From Vibrio sp. HI00D65 (GTDB lineage: Bacteria; Pseudomonadota; Gammaproteobacteria; Enterobacterales; Vibrionaceae), in contig NZ_LWEH01000077.1 in NCBI RefSeq assembly GCF_001635455.1, positions 1 to 64,000 on the forward strand: DNA of 64,000 nt, read 5' to 3'. The notes beneath the pieces are model-generated. The model worked only from the letters and a program-made list of their open reading frames with translations, ran no database searches and was not told the DNA's origin. The translations under genes and the position numbers were made by a program. Positions 46,886 to 54,841 of this stretch are shown piece by piece; positions within the stretch are counted from its first letter, which is position 1; each line of letters starts with the position of its first letter.

Positions 46886-47206
46886 ATGAAAAAAGTTCTA
46901 TTAGCACTTACCTTTGCTTTATCCGCAATATCATTTAATTCATCTGCTGCATTTGGGCTAAGTGATTTAAAGTAAGATAAAATCTGTCATTTTGCTAACG
47001 GTGATGAAGCGAATGCTAAATGTAAAGACGGTGATGTAGCTATGTGGACACCAAATTCATTTGGTAACTAACAGCTACCAATTTTGTATATCTCACTGTT
47101 TTGTGATTTTGAAGCTCCAATTACTCATACCGTGGGCGCTGTTTCTTGTATTTTTACCACCAAGCGTAAGGCTCAATGGAGCGATTTTGGTATCACAGTT
47201 AAGTAA
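46886..47206 (+). pseudogene. secreted-protein cassette gene with two in-frame TAA codons
   Basis: The frame begins with a clear signal peptide (MKKVLLALTFALSAISFNSS), stops at TAA 46973-46975, resumes as DKICHFANGDEANAKCKDGD, stops again at TAA 47069-47071, and continues as QLPILYISLFCDFEAPITHT to TAA 47204. Four cysteines are spread through the later segments. Two single-base reversions would restore a ~106-aa exported protein. The final TAA begins TAACAAAGCG, an attC-like start. Confidence 0.7.
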
Positions 47207-47226
47207 CAAAGCGTTATAACCAGCAT
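47204..47226 (+). repeat. attC-like 5' end, remnant
   Basis: TAACAAAGCGTTATAACC resembles the 5' end of the local attC family, but the CAACGCGTGG core does not follow. It is probably a truncated site. Confidence 0.35.
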
Positions 47227-47238
47227 TTTAAAGTAGAG

Positions 47239-47270
47239 CCCAACGGCAGCAAGCTATCGTTGGGTTTTTG
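47239..47270 (+). terminator. Rho-independent terminator
   Basis: CCCAACG and CGTTGGG form the stem with a 12-nt loop, followed by TTTTTGGG. Confidence 0.75.
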
Positions 47271-47295
47271 GGTTTTTAGCGTAACGCGTTTTTGG

Positions 47296-47552
47296 ATGAT
47301 AGTTTCTGGCTTGGTGGGTTTGTTGGCTCATACGTTTAGATACTATGAAGAAATCGGTTTACTTAATAATGTTCAGCGTAATAGCACTCGGCACCGAGTG
47401 TATAGCGTGAAAGACGTAAAGTGGCTTGAGTTTGTCATACGCCTAAAAGAAACGGCCATGACACTCGAAGAGACATCGGAATACGCTCGATTAAGGGAGC
47501 AGGGCAGCAGCACGGTACTTGAACGTCAGCTCTGCTAGAACAGCACCAATAG
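47296..47552 (+). pseudogene. broken MerR-family regulator gene
   Basis: VGLLAHTFRYYEEIGLLNNVQRNSTRHRVYSVKDVKWLEFV is a MerR winged-helix domain (usual form AHTLRYYExIGLL). The first helix lacks a proper start, and at 47527-47530 a missing G shifts the frame: adding it restores ERQALLEQHQ before a TAG at 47550. No C-terminal domain remains. Confidence 0.72.
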
Positions 47553-47685
47553 AGTTTAGAGTTACTGTTTTGATGTTCAGAGGTGTCGCACTTCGTATTT
47601 TCCCCTCAAGGATGTTATCGAAGTGATGAGGGAACTTATAAGAATTAGGCGTCGTAAGCTATAGAGGGAGGTAAGCTTAAAAGGT

Positions 47686-48357
47686 ATGAAAAAATATATT
47701 TTTGGTTCGTTATTTTTACTGATCGTTGCTGTTGGTGCCTACTTATCGTTTGGCGTTTATCGGAACTCTACTTTCTCAACCAATATTGAAAATGGCAGCT
47801 ATGGTGAGTGTTTGAATGACTCTGCGATAAAGAAATACAGTATTGATCTGTGGAATCGAGAGGATGCTTTTGATGTTCGTTTTGTCGAATCAGGTAATTC
47901 TCATTGCTTTGCAGCAAAGTTTCCAGCAATTGAGGTTTCGTCCTCAAAAGTGACACACTGGCTACATATTGTGGAAACATCGAGCGGCGCGCAGTTTTCA
48001 GGTAAACATGCGTCCTTGGGAAACTTTGGTCCCAATTGGGTTTTTGTTGATGTTGGTAGCCAAGAGAAGCGTGATAGTAGTTACCCATTTTATAGTTTGG
48101 GAAAGGTTTTTCGAGATAATCCAGGTTGGACTTCGGCTCCCCATATCACTTTAACTTGGAATGGAAAGTTGTTTGGGTTATCTGAAATAGGAGGGGTATT
48201 CTATCCAGTTGGCGCGGTGTCTTGGGGTTTTAATCTAAAAAGTTGGTCTTTAGATCCGGAAGCTCTTTCCCCTAAATTACTCGATAAAAGTGCGTGGTTG
48301 GAAGTGGTGGAAACACTCAATGATGAGTATCCGGGCTATGTATTCAGTGCTGAATAG
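47686..48357 (+). CDS. single-pass membrane protein, function unknown (cassette gene)
   Basis: 223 aa with an N-terminal membrane anchor (about 4-22) and an exported domain of about 200 residues rich in aromatic residues, with two cysteines (GECLND, SHCFAA). No recognised family. It is followed by a degenerate attC-like sequence. Confidence 0.65.
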   Translation: MKKYIFGSLFLLIVAVGAYLSFGVYRNSTFSTNIENGSYGECLNDSAIKKYSIDLWNREDAFDVRFVESGNSHCFAAKFPAIEVSSSKVTHWLHIVETSSGAQFSGKHASLGNFGPNWVFVDVGSQEKRDSSYPFYSLGKVFRDNPGWTSAPHITLTWNGKLFGLSEIGGVFYPVGAVSWGFNLKSWSLDPEALSPKLLDKSAWLEVVETLNDEYPGYVFSAE

Positions 48358-48367
48358 GCCATGTATA

Positions 48368-48470
48368 TAACAAAGCGTTGAAGATAATCGCAACACTTGG
48401 CATACACGCCTGGTGATAGGCAATGGCCTGGTACTCCGTCACTAAGGTGGCATCTCAAACTTGCCTTGAC
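48368..48470 (+). repeat. degenerate attC-like site
   Basis: TAACAAAGCGTTGAAGATAA is followed by TCGCAACACTTGGCAT, a decayed version of the CAACGCGTGGCAT core. No clear 3' GTTA end. It marks the right limit of the cassette-like region. Confidence 0.45.
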
Positions 48471-48472
48471 CG

Positions 48473-48502
48473 AGAATAAGAGGCTATTGATGGCCTCTTA
48501 TT
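48473..48502 (-). terminator. hairpin downstream of cysS
   Basis: A perfect 11-bp stem GAATAAGAGGC / GCCTCTTATTC lies directly after the cysS stop on the minus strand. The T-tract is poor. Confidence 0.6.
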
Positions 48503-48526
48503 CTGTGAGACGGGTACTTTAACTGA

Positions 48527-49900
48527 TCAAAGTAACTTGGTTACGCTCGAGTGGTTAGCACTGTCGTTGACTTGATACCCCAAGGCGCGAATTTGCTCTC
48601 GGATTGTATCTGCCTCATCAAATCGCCCCTGTTGTTTCATGGATTGACGTTGTTCAGCGAGCTGTTGAACTTCCTTCGGAATGGTGACCTGTTCAACTTT
48701 TTCAAGATCAAGGCCAAATACTTGATCAAAATAAAGTAGTGTCGCTTTTTTATTGGCAGGCTCTATTGAGCTATCGGTGACCTCCCATAGTAAAGCGAGT
48801 GCTTGTGGCATGTTCAAATCACGGCTGATATGTGCAAGAAATTCAGCTTTGAACTGGTTGTCAACGCGACCACCGTCAGGCATACCAGTGATTTTTTTTC
48901 TTAATCTACGCAGTGCCTTTCGTGCGCCATTCAATCCTTCCCAAGTAAAGCTGAGCTGGCTACGATAGTGACTGGTTAGGGTTAAATAGCGATAAGCTAG
49001 AGGGTCATAACCTTTGTCGATTAGGCTTTCTAAACGCAGTGTAGAGCCCGACTTAGATATTTTCTCATTGTTCATATTTAAGAAGTAACCATGCAACCAA
49101 AAGTTTGCTTGTACATGTCCGTTTTTCGCTTGGCATTGCGCAATTTCATTGGTGTGGTGGACAGGGATGTGATCCTCACCACCGATATGTATATCGAAGG
49201 TCTCTCCCAAGTACTTTTCTGCCATCGCTGAACATTCAATATGCCACCCTGGGAAGCCATTTCCCCATGGGCTTGCCCACTCCATTTGCCTTTTCTGTTC
49301 GCCAGTGAATTTCCAAAGTGCAAAATCTGTCGGATGCTTTTTCTCCGCCATATCAACGCGAATGCCAGCTTCTAGACCTTCCTTATCTAATCGAGCAAGC
49401 TTGCCGTAGTCGGGTAGTTTGTCTGTATTAAAATAAATACCATCGCTTGTTCGATAGGTATAGCCTTTAACTTCGAGTGACTGAATAAACGAAATTTGTT
49501 CTTGAATATGGTCGGTTGCTCTGCAAGTGATAGAAGGTTTGAGAATGTTGAGCCTTTCAAGATCAGTAAAAAATGCCTTTTCAAAATATGTAGCAATATC
49601 CCAAGCTGATTTAGCTTGTTTACGTGCGCCTTTCTCCATTTTGTCTTCTCCAGTGTCACCATCAGACACCAGATGCCCAACATCGGTGATGTTCATGACA
49701 TGACTAACATGATACCCATTGAGCTGTAGTACGCGTTTTAGAAGGTCTACGAACAAATAGGTACGCAGGTTACCGACATGTGCATAGTCATAAACGGTTG
49801 GGCCACACGCATAGAGGCCAACCTCACGAGGTTTAATCGTATAAAACGGGCTAAGTGCTCTATCAAGGGTATTAAAGAGCTGGAGTGTAGGTTGGTTCAT
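48527..49900 (-). CDS. cysS: cysteinyl-tRNA synthetase, divergent type
   Basis: A 457-aa class I synthetase with a HIGH-type motif as HVGN (H41), KISKS (K280-S284), and the zinc/Cys-recognition residues C32 (YACGPTVYD), the Cys in [13 protein letters not shown], and [10 protein letters not shown] in place of the common SDLxFPHHENE. The C-terminal anticodon region ([20 protein letters not shown]) is present. It charges tRNA-Cys. Position beside a cassette array suggests an acquired second copy, but whether a housekeeping cysS exists elsewhere cannot be seen here. AAGGATATGATTT precedes the ATG. Confidence 0.9.
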   Translation of the reverse strand: MNQPTLQLFNTLDRALSPFYTIKPREVGLYACGPTVYDYAHVGNLRTYLFVDLLKRVLQLNGYHVSHVMNITDVGHLVSDGDTGEDKMEKGARKQAKSAWDIATYFEKAFFTDLERLNILKPSITCRATDHIQEQISFIQSLEVKGYTYRTSDGIYFNTDKLPDYGKLARLDKEGLEAGIRVDMAEKKHPTDFALWKFTGEQKRQMEWASPWGNGFPGWHIECSAMAEKYLGETFDIHIGGEDHIPVHHTNEIAQCQAKNGHVQANFWLHGYFLNMNNEKISKSGSTLRLESLIDKGYDPLAYRYLTLTSHYRSQLSFTWEGLNGARKALRRLRKKITGMPDGGRVDNQFKAEFLAHISRDLNMPQALALLWEVTDSSIEPANKKATLLYFDQVFGLDLEKVEQVTIPKEVQQLAEQRQSMKQQGRFDEADTIREQIRALGYQVNDSANHSSVTKLL

Positions 49901-49920
49901 AAATCATATCCTTATAAATA

Positions 49921-49952
49921 CAAAAAGGCCGTGGATGAAAACATCAACGGCC
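49921..49952 (-). terminator. attenuator terminator ahead of cysS
   Basis: On the minus strand GGCCGTTGATG-TTTT-CATCCACGGCC (one mismatch) is followed at once by TTTTTG. It lies only 21 bp before the cysS ATG and downstream of the leader ORF, so it would stop transcription before the gene unless disrupted. Confidence 0.85.
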
Positions 49953-49975
49953 TAGGAAAGAGAGCGATAGGTTTG

Positions 49976-50062
49976 CTATATAATAGGTACACTAAAGCGG
50001 CCGTAAATGAGGTATTTACAGCAACAACATAGAATTTGAGTGGAAGTAATTATTAGCGTCAT
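49976..50062 (-). CDS. cysS leader peptide with four consecutive Cys codons
   Basis: A 28-codon ORF reads MTLIITSTQILCCCCKYLIY then GRFSVPII and stops at TAG 49976-49978. Codons 12-15 are TGT TGT TGC TGT (50018-50029). Cys is normally rare, so four in a row just ahead of a cysteinyl-tRNA synthetase and a terminator is the signature of ribosome-mediated attenuation. The ribosome site is weak (only an A-rich stretch GAAAAA before ATG), which is the main reservation. Confidence 0.75.
   Translation of the reverse strand: MTLIITSTQILCCCCKYLIYGRFSVPII
49999..50019 (-). promoter_or_regulatory. pause/antiterminator segments of the cysS attenuator
   Basis: GTAAAT-ACCTC-ATTTAC (50003-50019) forms a 1:2 hairpin that begins within the fourth Cys codon. 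The adjoining ACGGCC (49999-50004) is fully complementary to GGCCGT, the 5' arm of the terminator. A ribosome stalled on the Cys codons would block segment 1, free segment 2 to pair with segment 3, and prevent termination. Confidence 0.7.
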
Positions 50063-50501
50063 TTTTTCAAACTAAAATAGATGATTTAAAAAAGCAATAC
50101 ATTTATTCGATGTTCATGTTTGAGCGTCATCGACGTTAGTATAGGCGCGGCCCGCGCTCCCAATATTAGGAATCAACTAAATACTGCTCAAATCTTTAGT
50201 GGTTCCTTATTTGCTAATTTAGGAAGGTCTATCAGAGGCTTTTATTCAAGAGCTTCTTTGGCTGGATTCCTATCTGAGGCACTTGCTAAGTAGAGGGTGC
50301 CTCATTGTTGGTTAGACCTTTACCCATTCCAATCCTGTTCATGGGCGTTTGCTATACTCAATTTTATCCGAAATAATTGATTTTTAATTGGTCAACCATA
50401 AAATCCCTTAGTGATTAAAATTTGAAACACGACCATTTAGCGCCTAACAAGTACTATATATCCGTATAGAAAAAAGATTTAACGACAGGGAAAAGAAGAG
50501 T
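50063..50501. other. intergenic region between divergent units
   Basis: No gene is seen. On the minus strand a TATACT at 50139-50144 lies next to a GC-rich near-palindrome (GGCGCGGCCCGCGC) and could be the -10 of the cysS leader transcript. The rest is AT-rich, with no recognised element. Confidence 0.4.
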
Positions 50502-51314
50502 ATGAGAGTTCGTATTTCTGGAAGTAGTTCTGATACCGCCGAGCTACTGATGGGGATCAAAGGGGCTGCTAGACGCATTCGGTTTGACTCAAAGAGGGAC
50601 CGATTTAATATCCCTCACAGTCTAAAAACTAGTATTCGTAGAGACCTAAATGCCAACTATATTAAGGTCAATGGTGAGAATATCGCTATTGCAACTCAGT
50701 ACCCTTACCATCATCAGCTTGAAGCACATTTACAGCTATTGGTAGATAATAGAACCCCGGTATTAGTGGTGCTAGCAAGTATTAAAGATATTGTAGGACA
50801 TCAAATGCCTGACTACTTTTCTGTTTCGGGTATCTATGGGGCTATAACGGTGACTTCAACTTTAACTGGTAAAGTGGGTCTTACCGATTCGATTGAAGCT
50901 AAAACTTACAACCTCGATATTGAAGGTTATCAAACAAACTTAACAGTACCAGTGATACACGTTCATAATTGGCCAGATCACCACACAATTACCTCAGAGA
51001 ATACAGAAAAGCTGATTAGCATGATTGAGTCGGTATTGCTGGAAAGGATAAGTTTTTATACTAAGCGAAAGAGTCGTGCGGTCAGTGACCCAGATAAACT
51101 ACTACCAGTAGTACATTGTAGAGCTGGTGTTGGAAGAACAGGGCAAACAATTGCTGCAATGGCAATGCGTAAACACCCTAAGCTAAGTTTGGCTTCGATC
51201 ACCAAAGATTTGAGAGCGTCACGCAACGACTACATGATACAAACTACTATTCAGATGGAAACACTTGTGCAAATTGATCTTAAAACTAAAAACAAGGACT
51301 TTGGTGTTGAGTAG
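50502..51314 (+). CDS. YopH/SptP-like protein tyrosine phosphatase
   Basis: A 270-aa classical PTP domain closest to bacterial effectors: NYIKVNGENIAIATQYP (substrate loop region), NRTPVLVVLAS, MPDYFSVSGIYGAITV, WPD loop HNWPDHH (D159), P-loop VHCRAGVGRTGQ (C206, R212), and Q-loop around MIQTTIQME. The order matches YopH blocks such as NRTPVLAVLAS and HCRAGVGRTAQ. It should hydrolyse phosphotyrosine. The short N-terminus (about 55 residues before the domain) may hold a secretion signal, but no secretion genes are nearby. Confidence 0.85.
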   Translation: MRVRISGSSSDTAELLMGIKGAARRIRFDSKRDRFNIPHSLKTSIRRDLNANYIKVNGENIAIATQYPYHHQLEAHLQLLVDNRTPVLVVLASIKDIVGHQMPDYFSVSGIYGAITVTSTLTGKVGLTDSIEAKTYNLDIEGYQTNLTVPVIHVHNWPDHHTITSENTEKLISMIESVLLERISFYTKRKSRAVSDPDKLLPVVHCRAGVGRTGQTIAAMAMRKHPKLSLASITKDLRASRNDYMIQTTIQMETLVQIDLKTKNKDFGVE

Positions 51315-51388
51315 ATCGCACTATATATCGAGTGGTCTACGCCATTGATACTGGACATAAAGTTAACGATTTTCCACACCTGTCTTTA

Positions 51389-51583
51389 TTAATGAATTTT
51401 TAATAACGCCGTTTCAACAGTCACCTTGGTTAACATCTTTCGGAAGACATCAAGATCAGATTCAGTGTTAATTGACTTTGCTGCTTCACGAGCAAAAGCT
51501 TCGAGTACCTTTTTATCAATATTGTTCATCCTTAGCCTTTAAGGCTTAAGTTTAGACAGTTACACAGAATTTGGGACACTCTC
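51389..51583 (-). mobile_element. IS256-family left end with truncated transposase
   Basis: On the minus strand an inverted-repeat-like end (51555-51583, with CTGTGTAACTGTC) is followed by ATG 51527-51529 and MNNIDKKVLEAFAREAAKSI plus KMLTKVTVETAL, the N-terminus of IS256-type transposases. The frame then departs from the family and stops at 51389. It is a dead remnant of about 45 codons. Confidence 0.75.
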
Positions 51584-51877
51584 AAAATTGGAGGGAAGGG
51601 TTAGGCAAATTAGTTTGGGGTTTTCTCTTCTAGTTTAGATAGCCATTTTCTTTCCAACCAATAAAGTGTGCTTGCAAACCGCTAACTTTAAATTGTACGT
51701 GTCGATACCCACTCTTATTGCTTATAAACTTACATATATCATTAAAATCACAAAAAAATATGCGCTTCATTGTATTTACTTTTTAAATGCCTTTAATTAA
51801 CACGTAATAATTAGGTCAATAATTATTGTTTATGATAAATATTGACTGGTTATTATGCATATATTAAGAAGGTTATT

Positions 51878-52267
51878 ATGAAAAAGACAATATTATCGTT
51901 ATTTCCAGTGTTTTCATTGCTTATATCCGCATATGCAACATCTGCTGAGGAAGGGAACTTATCTTACAATGACAACACGGATAGTTGGGGCTATCCATAT
52001 GTAACCGTTGCTAATTCCACTCAGTTTCACGTATCGGGAAGAGTTGATTTTGCTGTTTGTTTACAAAGTACATATGTTGCAAACAGTGGCCAACAATGGA
52101 CCGATGATGAAAGAGGTGTTTGCTTAGTTACTAAAGTAACTGCAACTGTTGCTACGCCTGACGGAAACGTTGCCGCTAAACCTTACACTTCAACAGGAAC
52201 ATCATTCAGTAACTTTGCTGTTATTTACCGAAATGGTAATTATGAAGTCACACGTATCATAAACTAA
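51878..52267 (+). CDS. small secreted protein, function unknown
   Basis: 129 aa with a signal peptide (1-22, YATSAEE) and a beta-rich mature part with two cysteines (FAVCLQS, RGVCLVT). Probably a secreted beta-sandwich protein. GGTTATT precedes ATG 51878, chosen because it gives a clean signal peptide. Confidence 0.65.
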   Translation: MKKTILSLFPVFSLLISAYATSAEEGNLSYNDNTDSWGYPYVTVANSTQFHVSGRVDFAVCLQSTYVANSGQQWTDDERGVCLVTKVTATVATPDGNVAAKPYTSTGTSFSNFAVIYRNGNYEVTRIIN

Positions 52268-52681
52268 AGTCTTTCTCTTCTAGATTATTTGCCAATTTCT
52301 TGCTAATCGATAGAAATGATAAGCACCTAGTGTATTGAATCATGTGAGTTACATTTTGCAGCACTGCAAATTAGCTCTTTTCCAATACTTGATAGTTGAA
52401 ATAGGGTAAAAAGCCTAAGTGCTTTCTGTCCAGATGCTTCTCAGACAAAATTTTAACGCATTGCACATTATCAATATGATGGCTCTAAAAAGCTTTGGCC
52501 GGAAAATGCCTTGCGATTATCCGATAACGACTCCCTTATCGTTCGTGTCCGGGAACGCTCTAATGGATGTACGATGCCTTGCTTATAATTGGAATATCTC
52601 CTAACCGTTGTTATTTTTTCGGAGGTATAAGACAAGCGAAAAATGTTCATATAATACTATAGGTTATTAATAAGGTTTTAA
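52268..52681. other. intergenic region with no recognised gene
   Basis: About 410 bp. A 61-codon open frame at 52419-52604 has no ribosome site or family, and I do not regard it as a gene. A CGATAACGA/TCGTT stem near 52524-52545 is the only structure noticed. Confidence 0.4.
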
Positions 52682-53002
52682 ATGAAAGTATTATTATTTG
52701 CAGCTTGTGCAGGATTGCTAGTAGGATGTACTGGCTCACAAATGGTTTCTGGTTCTGAACAAGTAAGGATTAGTAAAACAAGTCCAGATGAAAATAAATA
52801 TGAATTTGTATCTGAAGTATCGTGTGAATTCGGTATGAATTTTGTCACAGTGTCAACTAACTTGCAAAATTGTCGTAATGACCTTAGAAATAAGGCTGTG
52901 CAAATAAGTGCATCATTAGTCGTTGTCGAGAATGAATCAGTCGGAAATTCAGGGTGTTCAAATTGTGTTTCAATGTTTGGTTCAGCTTATACAAAACGAT
53001 AG
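52682..53002 (+). CDS. DUF4156-type lipoprotein
   Basis: 106 aa with a type II signal (LLVGC, lipidated C16) and the pattern NCRNDLRNKAVQISASLVVVE, in which NCxNDLRNKA is characteristic of DUF4156. Usually inner- or outer-membrane lipoproteins of unknown role. Confidence 0.75.
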   Translation: MKVLLFAACAGLLVGCTGSQMVSGSEQVRISKTSPDENKYEFVSEVSCEFGMNFVTVSTNLQNCRNDLRNKAVQISASLVVVENESVGNSGCSNCVSMFGSAYTKR

Positions 53003-53149
53003 ATGATATTAAACCCAAGTTAGTATCCGATTGTTTGCACAGGAGTTCTCACTAGTTTTCCGATTGCTACGAATGAGAGAGGCAAATTTCTCACTCTGTG
53101 ATCGATTTTATCACGACAGACGTAAAGCCACGGGTCAAGGAGGTGCTTA

Positions 53150-53455
53150 ATGTCTATGCCACTCAGTAAACTGGAAAAATTTTTCTATTTCGACAAGCTT
53201 GTCATCCACTCTCTCGATCTCGCTTTGTATCAAGTCTCGGTTGTAGTCGATGGAAAAGAACACTTTGTTACTGACGATAAAGGGAATTTTTTAAGGGCGC
53301 ATTCGATATTGGAGTTGCAAAAACAATGTCGTAACTTGAAAGCGAACAAACAGGTGCTTCGCCAGCAAAGTGCCTATGATGAAATGGTTGGGCAGCCAAG
53401 TAGGAATAACACTAACGAACTGGAAGTGTTGTTGATAGATAACGAGCTCTATTGA
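53150..53455 (+). CDS. DUF6482-type small protein
   Basis: 101 aa with LVIHSLDLALYQVSVVVDGKEHFV, the conserved centre of a small Vibrio/gammaproteobacterial family I recall as DUF6482. Cytoplasmic; no known activity. AAGGAGG lies upstream of ATG 53150, a very strong ribosome site. Confidence 0.72.
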   Translation: MSMPLSKLEKFFYFDKLVIHSLDLALYQVSVVVDGKEHFVTDDKGNFLRAHSILELQKQCRNLKANKQVLRQQSAYDEMVGQPSRNNTNELEVLLIDNELY

Positions 53456-53700
53456 ATTTAGATTGAAAGGGTAGAAAGTGCGAGTTAGGTTTGTTAGCTC
53501 GCACCTCATTAATTAACTTGAGATCGGTTTAAGTCATCGCCATCAATCCTGTTTTTTCAGTGTTTGTGGTGATGCGTGATGGCTTTTCTGGTTTCATGAT
53601 CTTTTTCAGCAATAATGGACAATTCACTAAGTCATTTTTTCACGATGAAAAGTTATCCGTGTGAAGCTAAATTAGTGCATTACCAAACACGGAAATCTCT

Positions 53701-53742
53701 AAGAACTTCTTCGGTTGAATTTTTACCTGTGGCATTCATTCA
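53701..53742. repeat. direct repeat flanking the LysE gene, copy 1
   Basis: TCGGTTGAATTTTTACCTGTGGCATTC resembles 54526-54552 in the same orientation. Read on the minus strand both encode the peptide pattern NAT-x-KNST-x-E with FRV after it. Confidence 0.6.
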
Positions 53743-53801
53743 GCTTTCATCTCAAATGATTAATCGGTAAAGTCTGGCAAACAGAAAGGAGCCAGTAAAA
53801 A

Positions 53802-54434
53802 ATGATTGATACCACGATATTGCCACTATTCTTTGTTACCACTATATTCTTAGCAATTTCTCCCGGCCCAGATTTAGTACTCATATCAACATATTCTTCG
53901 ACTCGTGGCTTTAAAGCTGGAGTAATGGTGTCAGTTGGTATTTTCATTGCGGGATTAATTCAAACACTGTTAGTAGCATTTGGCTTAGGAAAACTGATGC
54001 AAGCGATGCCACCTTTGGTATTGGTAATCAAAATTGTTGGAGCAATTTATCTATCTTGGCTTGGAGTAAATTTATTACTTACATGGCTAAAAAACAAAGG
54101 GGACGTATCTGCAAGTCAGACGATTCAGTCTTTGGGTAATAAAGATCTAGTCTACCGTGGCTTACTTAACAATATTATGAACCCCAAAGCGTTAATCTTC
54201 TTTAGTATGTTCTTGCCTCAGTTTACGCATTCTGGTGGTTCTTTGACCAGTCAGATGCTCATACTTGGAATCATTCTTAGTAGTATTGTTTTATGTATCA
54301 ATATTATTTTCTCATTTTCTTTTAGTAAGCTGGGTTCTTTGCTAGGTTGTCACTTTAGTTTAAACCGTCATATCGATGGTGTATTGGGTGTGGTATTTTT
54401 GGGACTTGCTGCACGTTTAGCTACAAGTAAGTAA
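53802..54434 (+). CDS. LysE/RhtB-family amino-acid exporter
   Basis: 210 aa with six hydrophobic segments and the family motif FLAISPGPDLVLISTYSSTRGFKAGVMVSVGI, plus NNIMNPKALIFFSMFLPQF. It exports amino acids or derivatives such as homoserine, threonine or quorum-type lactones (substrate not assignable). AAAGGAG precedes the ATG. It sits between two degenerate direct repeats. Confidence 0.88.
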   Translation: MIDTTILPLFFVTTIFLAISPGPDLVLISTYSSTRGFKAGVMVSVGIFIAGLIQTLLVAFGLGKLMQAMPPLVLVIKIVGAIYLSWLGVNLLLTWLKNKGDVSASQTIQSLGNKDLVYRGLLNNIMNPKALIFFSMFLPQFTHSGGSLTSQMLILGIILSSIVLCINIIFSFSFSKLGSLLGCHFSLNRHIDGVLGVVFLGLAARLATSK

Positions 54435-54470
54435 TGTACGCATACAGCATTGGGGCTTCAGATACTTTTC

Positions 54471-54662
54471 TTACCCGAATGAAACGAGTTGGAGTCCAGC
54501 CCTAACTCGGAAATGCCCAAAGCCTTCATCGGTTGAATTTTTATCCGTGGCATTCTCTAGCTCGAAAATGTCCAAAGACGTGTAGACGCCGATCTCGGCA
54601 AACACATCTTTGCCACGTTCTGTGCTGGAACCAACTGTTTGCTTCAAACCTTTTTGGCTCAT
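54471..54662 (-). CDS. small ORF, doubtful
   Basis: 63 codons; the C-terminal third overlaps the repeat family described at 53701. No ribosome site of note and no recognised domain. It could be the 3' end of a decayed gene. Confidence 0.25.
   Translation of the reverse strand: MSQKGLKQTVGSSTERGKDVFAEIGVYTSLDIFELENATDKNSTDEGFGHFRVRAGLQLVSFG
54519..54560. repeat. direct repeat flanking the LysE gene, copy 2
   Basis: TCGGTTGAATTTTTATCCGTGGCATTC differs from copy 1 at two positions over 27 bp. Confidence 0.6.
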
Positions 54663-54841
54663 TTGACTAAGTTTTCGTTATGAAACTATATGGCCCCAAT
54701 GAATAGCCGTTGATTTAGTGATGAAAGTATGAGGGTACCTGAAGCGGCTTGACTGGCATTTTAGTTATCGCACGTAAGCTCAAAATAATTTCGACTTCTC
54801 GACTACACTTTTATCCGAGTAACCTAATACTAGGAGTCATA

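Noticed and set aside
46886..47206. Possible recoding of TAA, since several broken genes in the window are interrupted by TAA
   Set aside because: All intact genes here use TAA as an ordinary stop, and other breaks are frameshifts. Point mutation in accessory genes is the simpler reading.
49778..50032. 84-codon plus-strand ORF over the cysS start
   Set aside because: It is antisense to the cysS start and leader and has no independent support.
49901..50062. T-box riboswitch ahead of cysS
   Set aside because: No T-box consensus or specifier-loop structure is seen, and T-boxes are essentially absent from gammaproteobacteria. The Cys-codon leader explains the features better.
52419..52604. 61-codon ORF between a secreted protein and a lipoprotein
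   Set aside because: No ribosome site, no family, and no sign of a signal peptide or domain.
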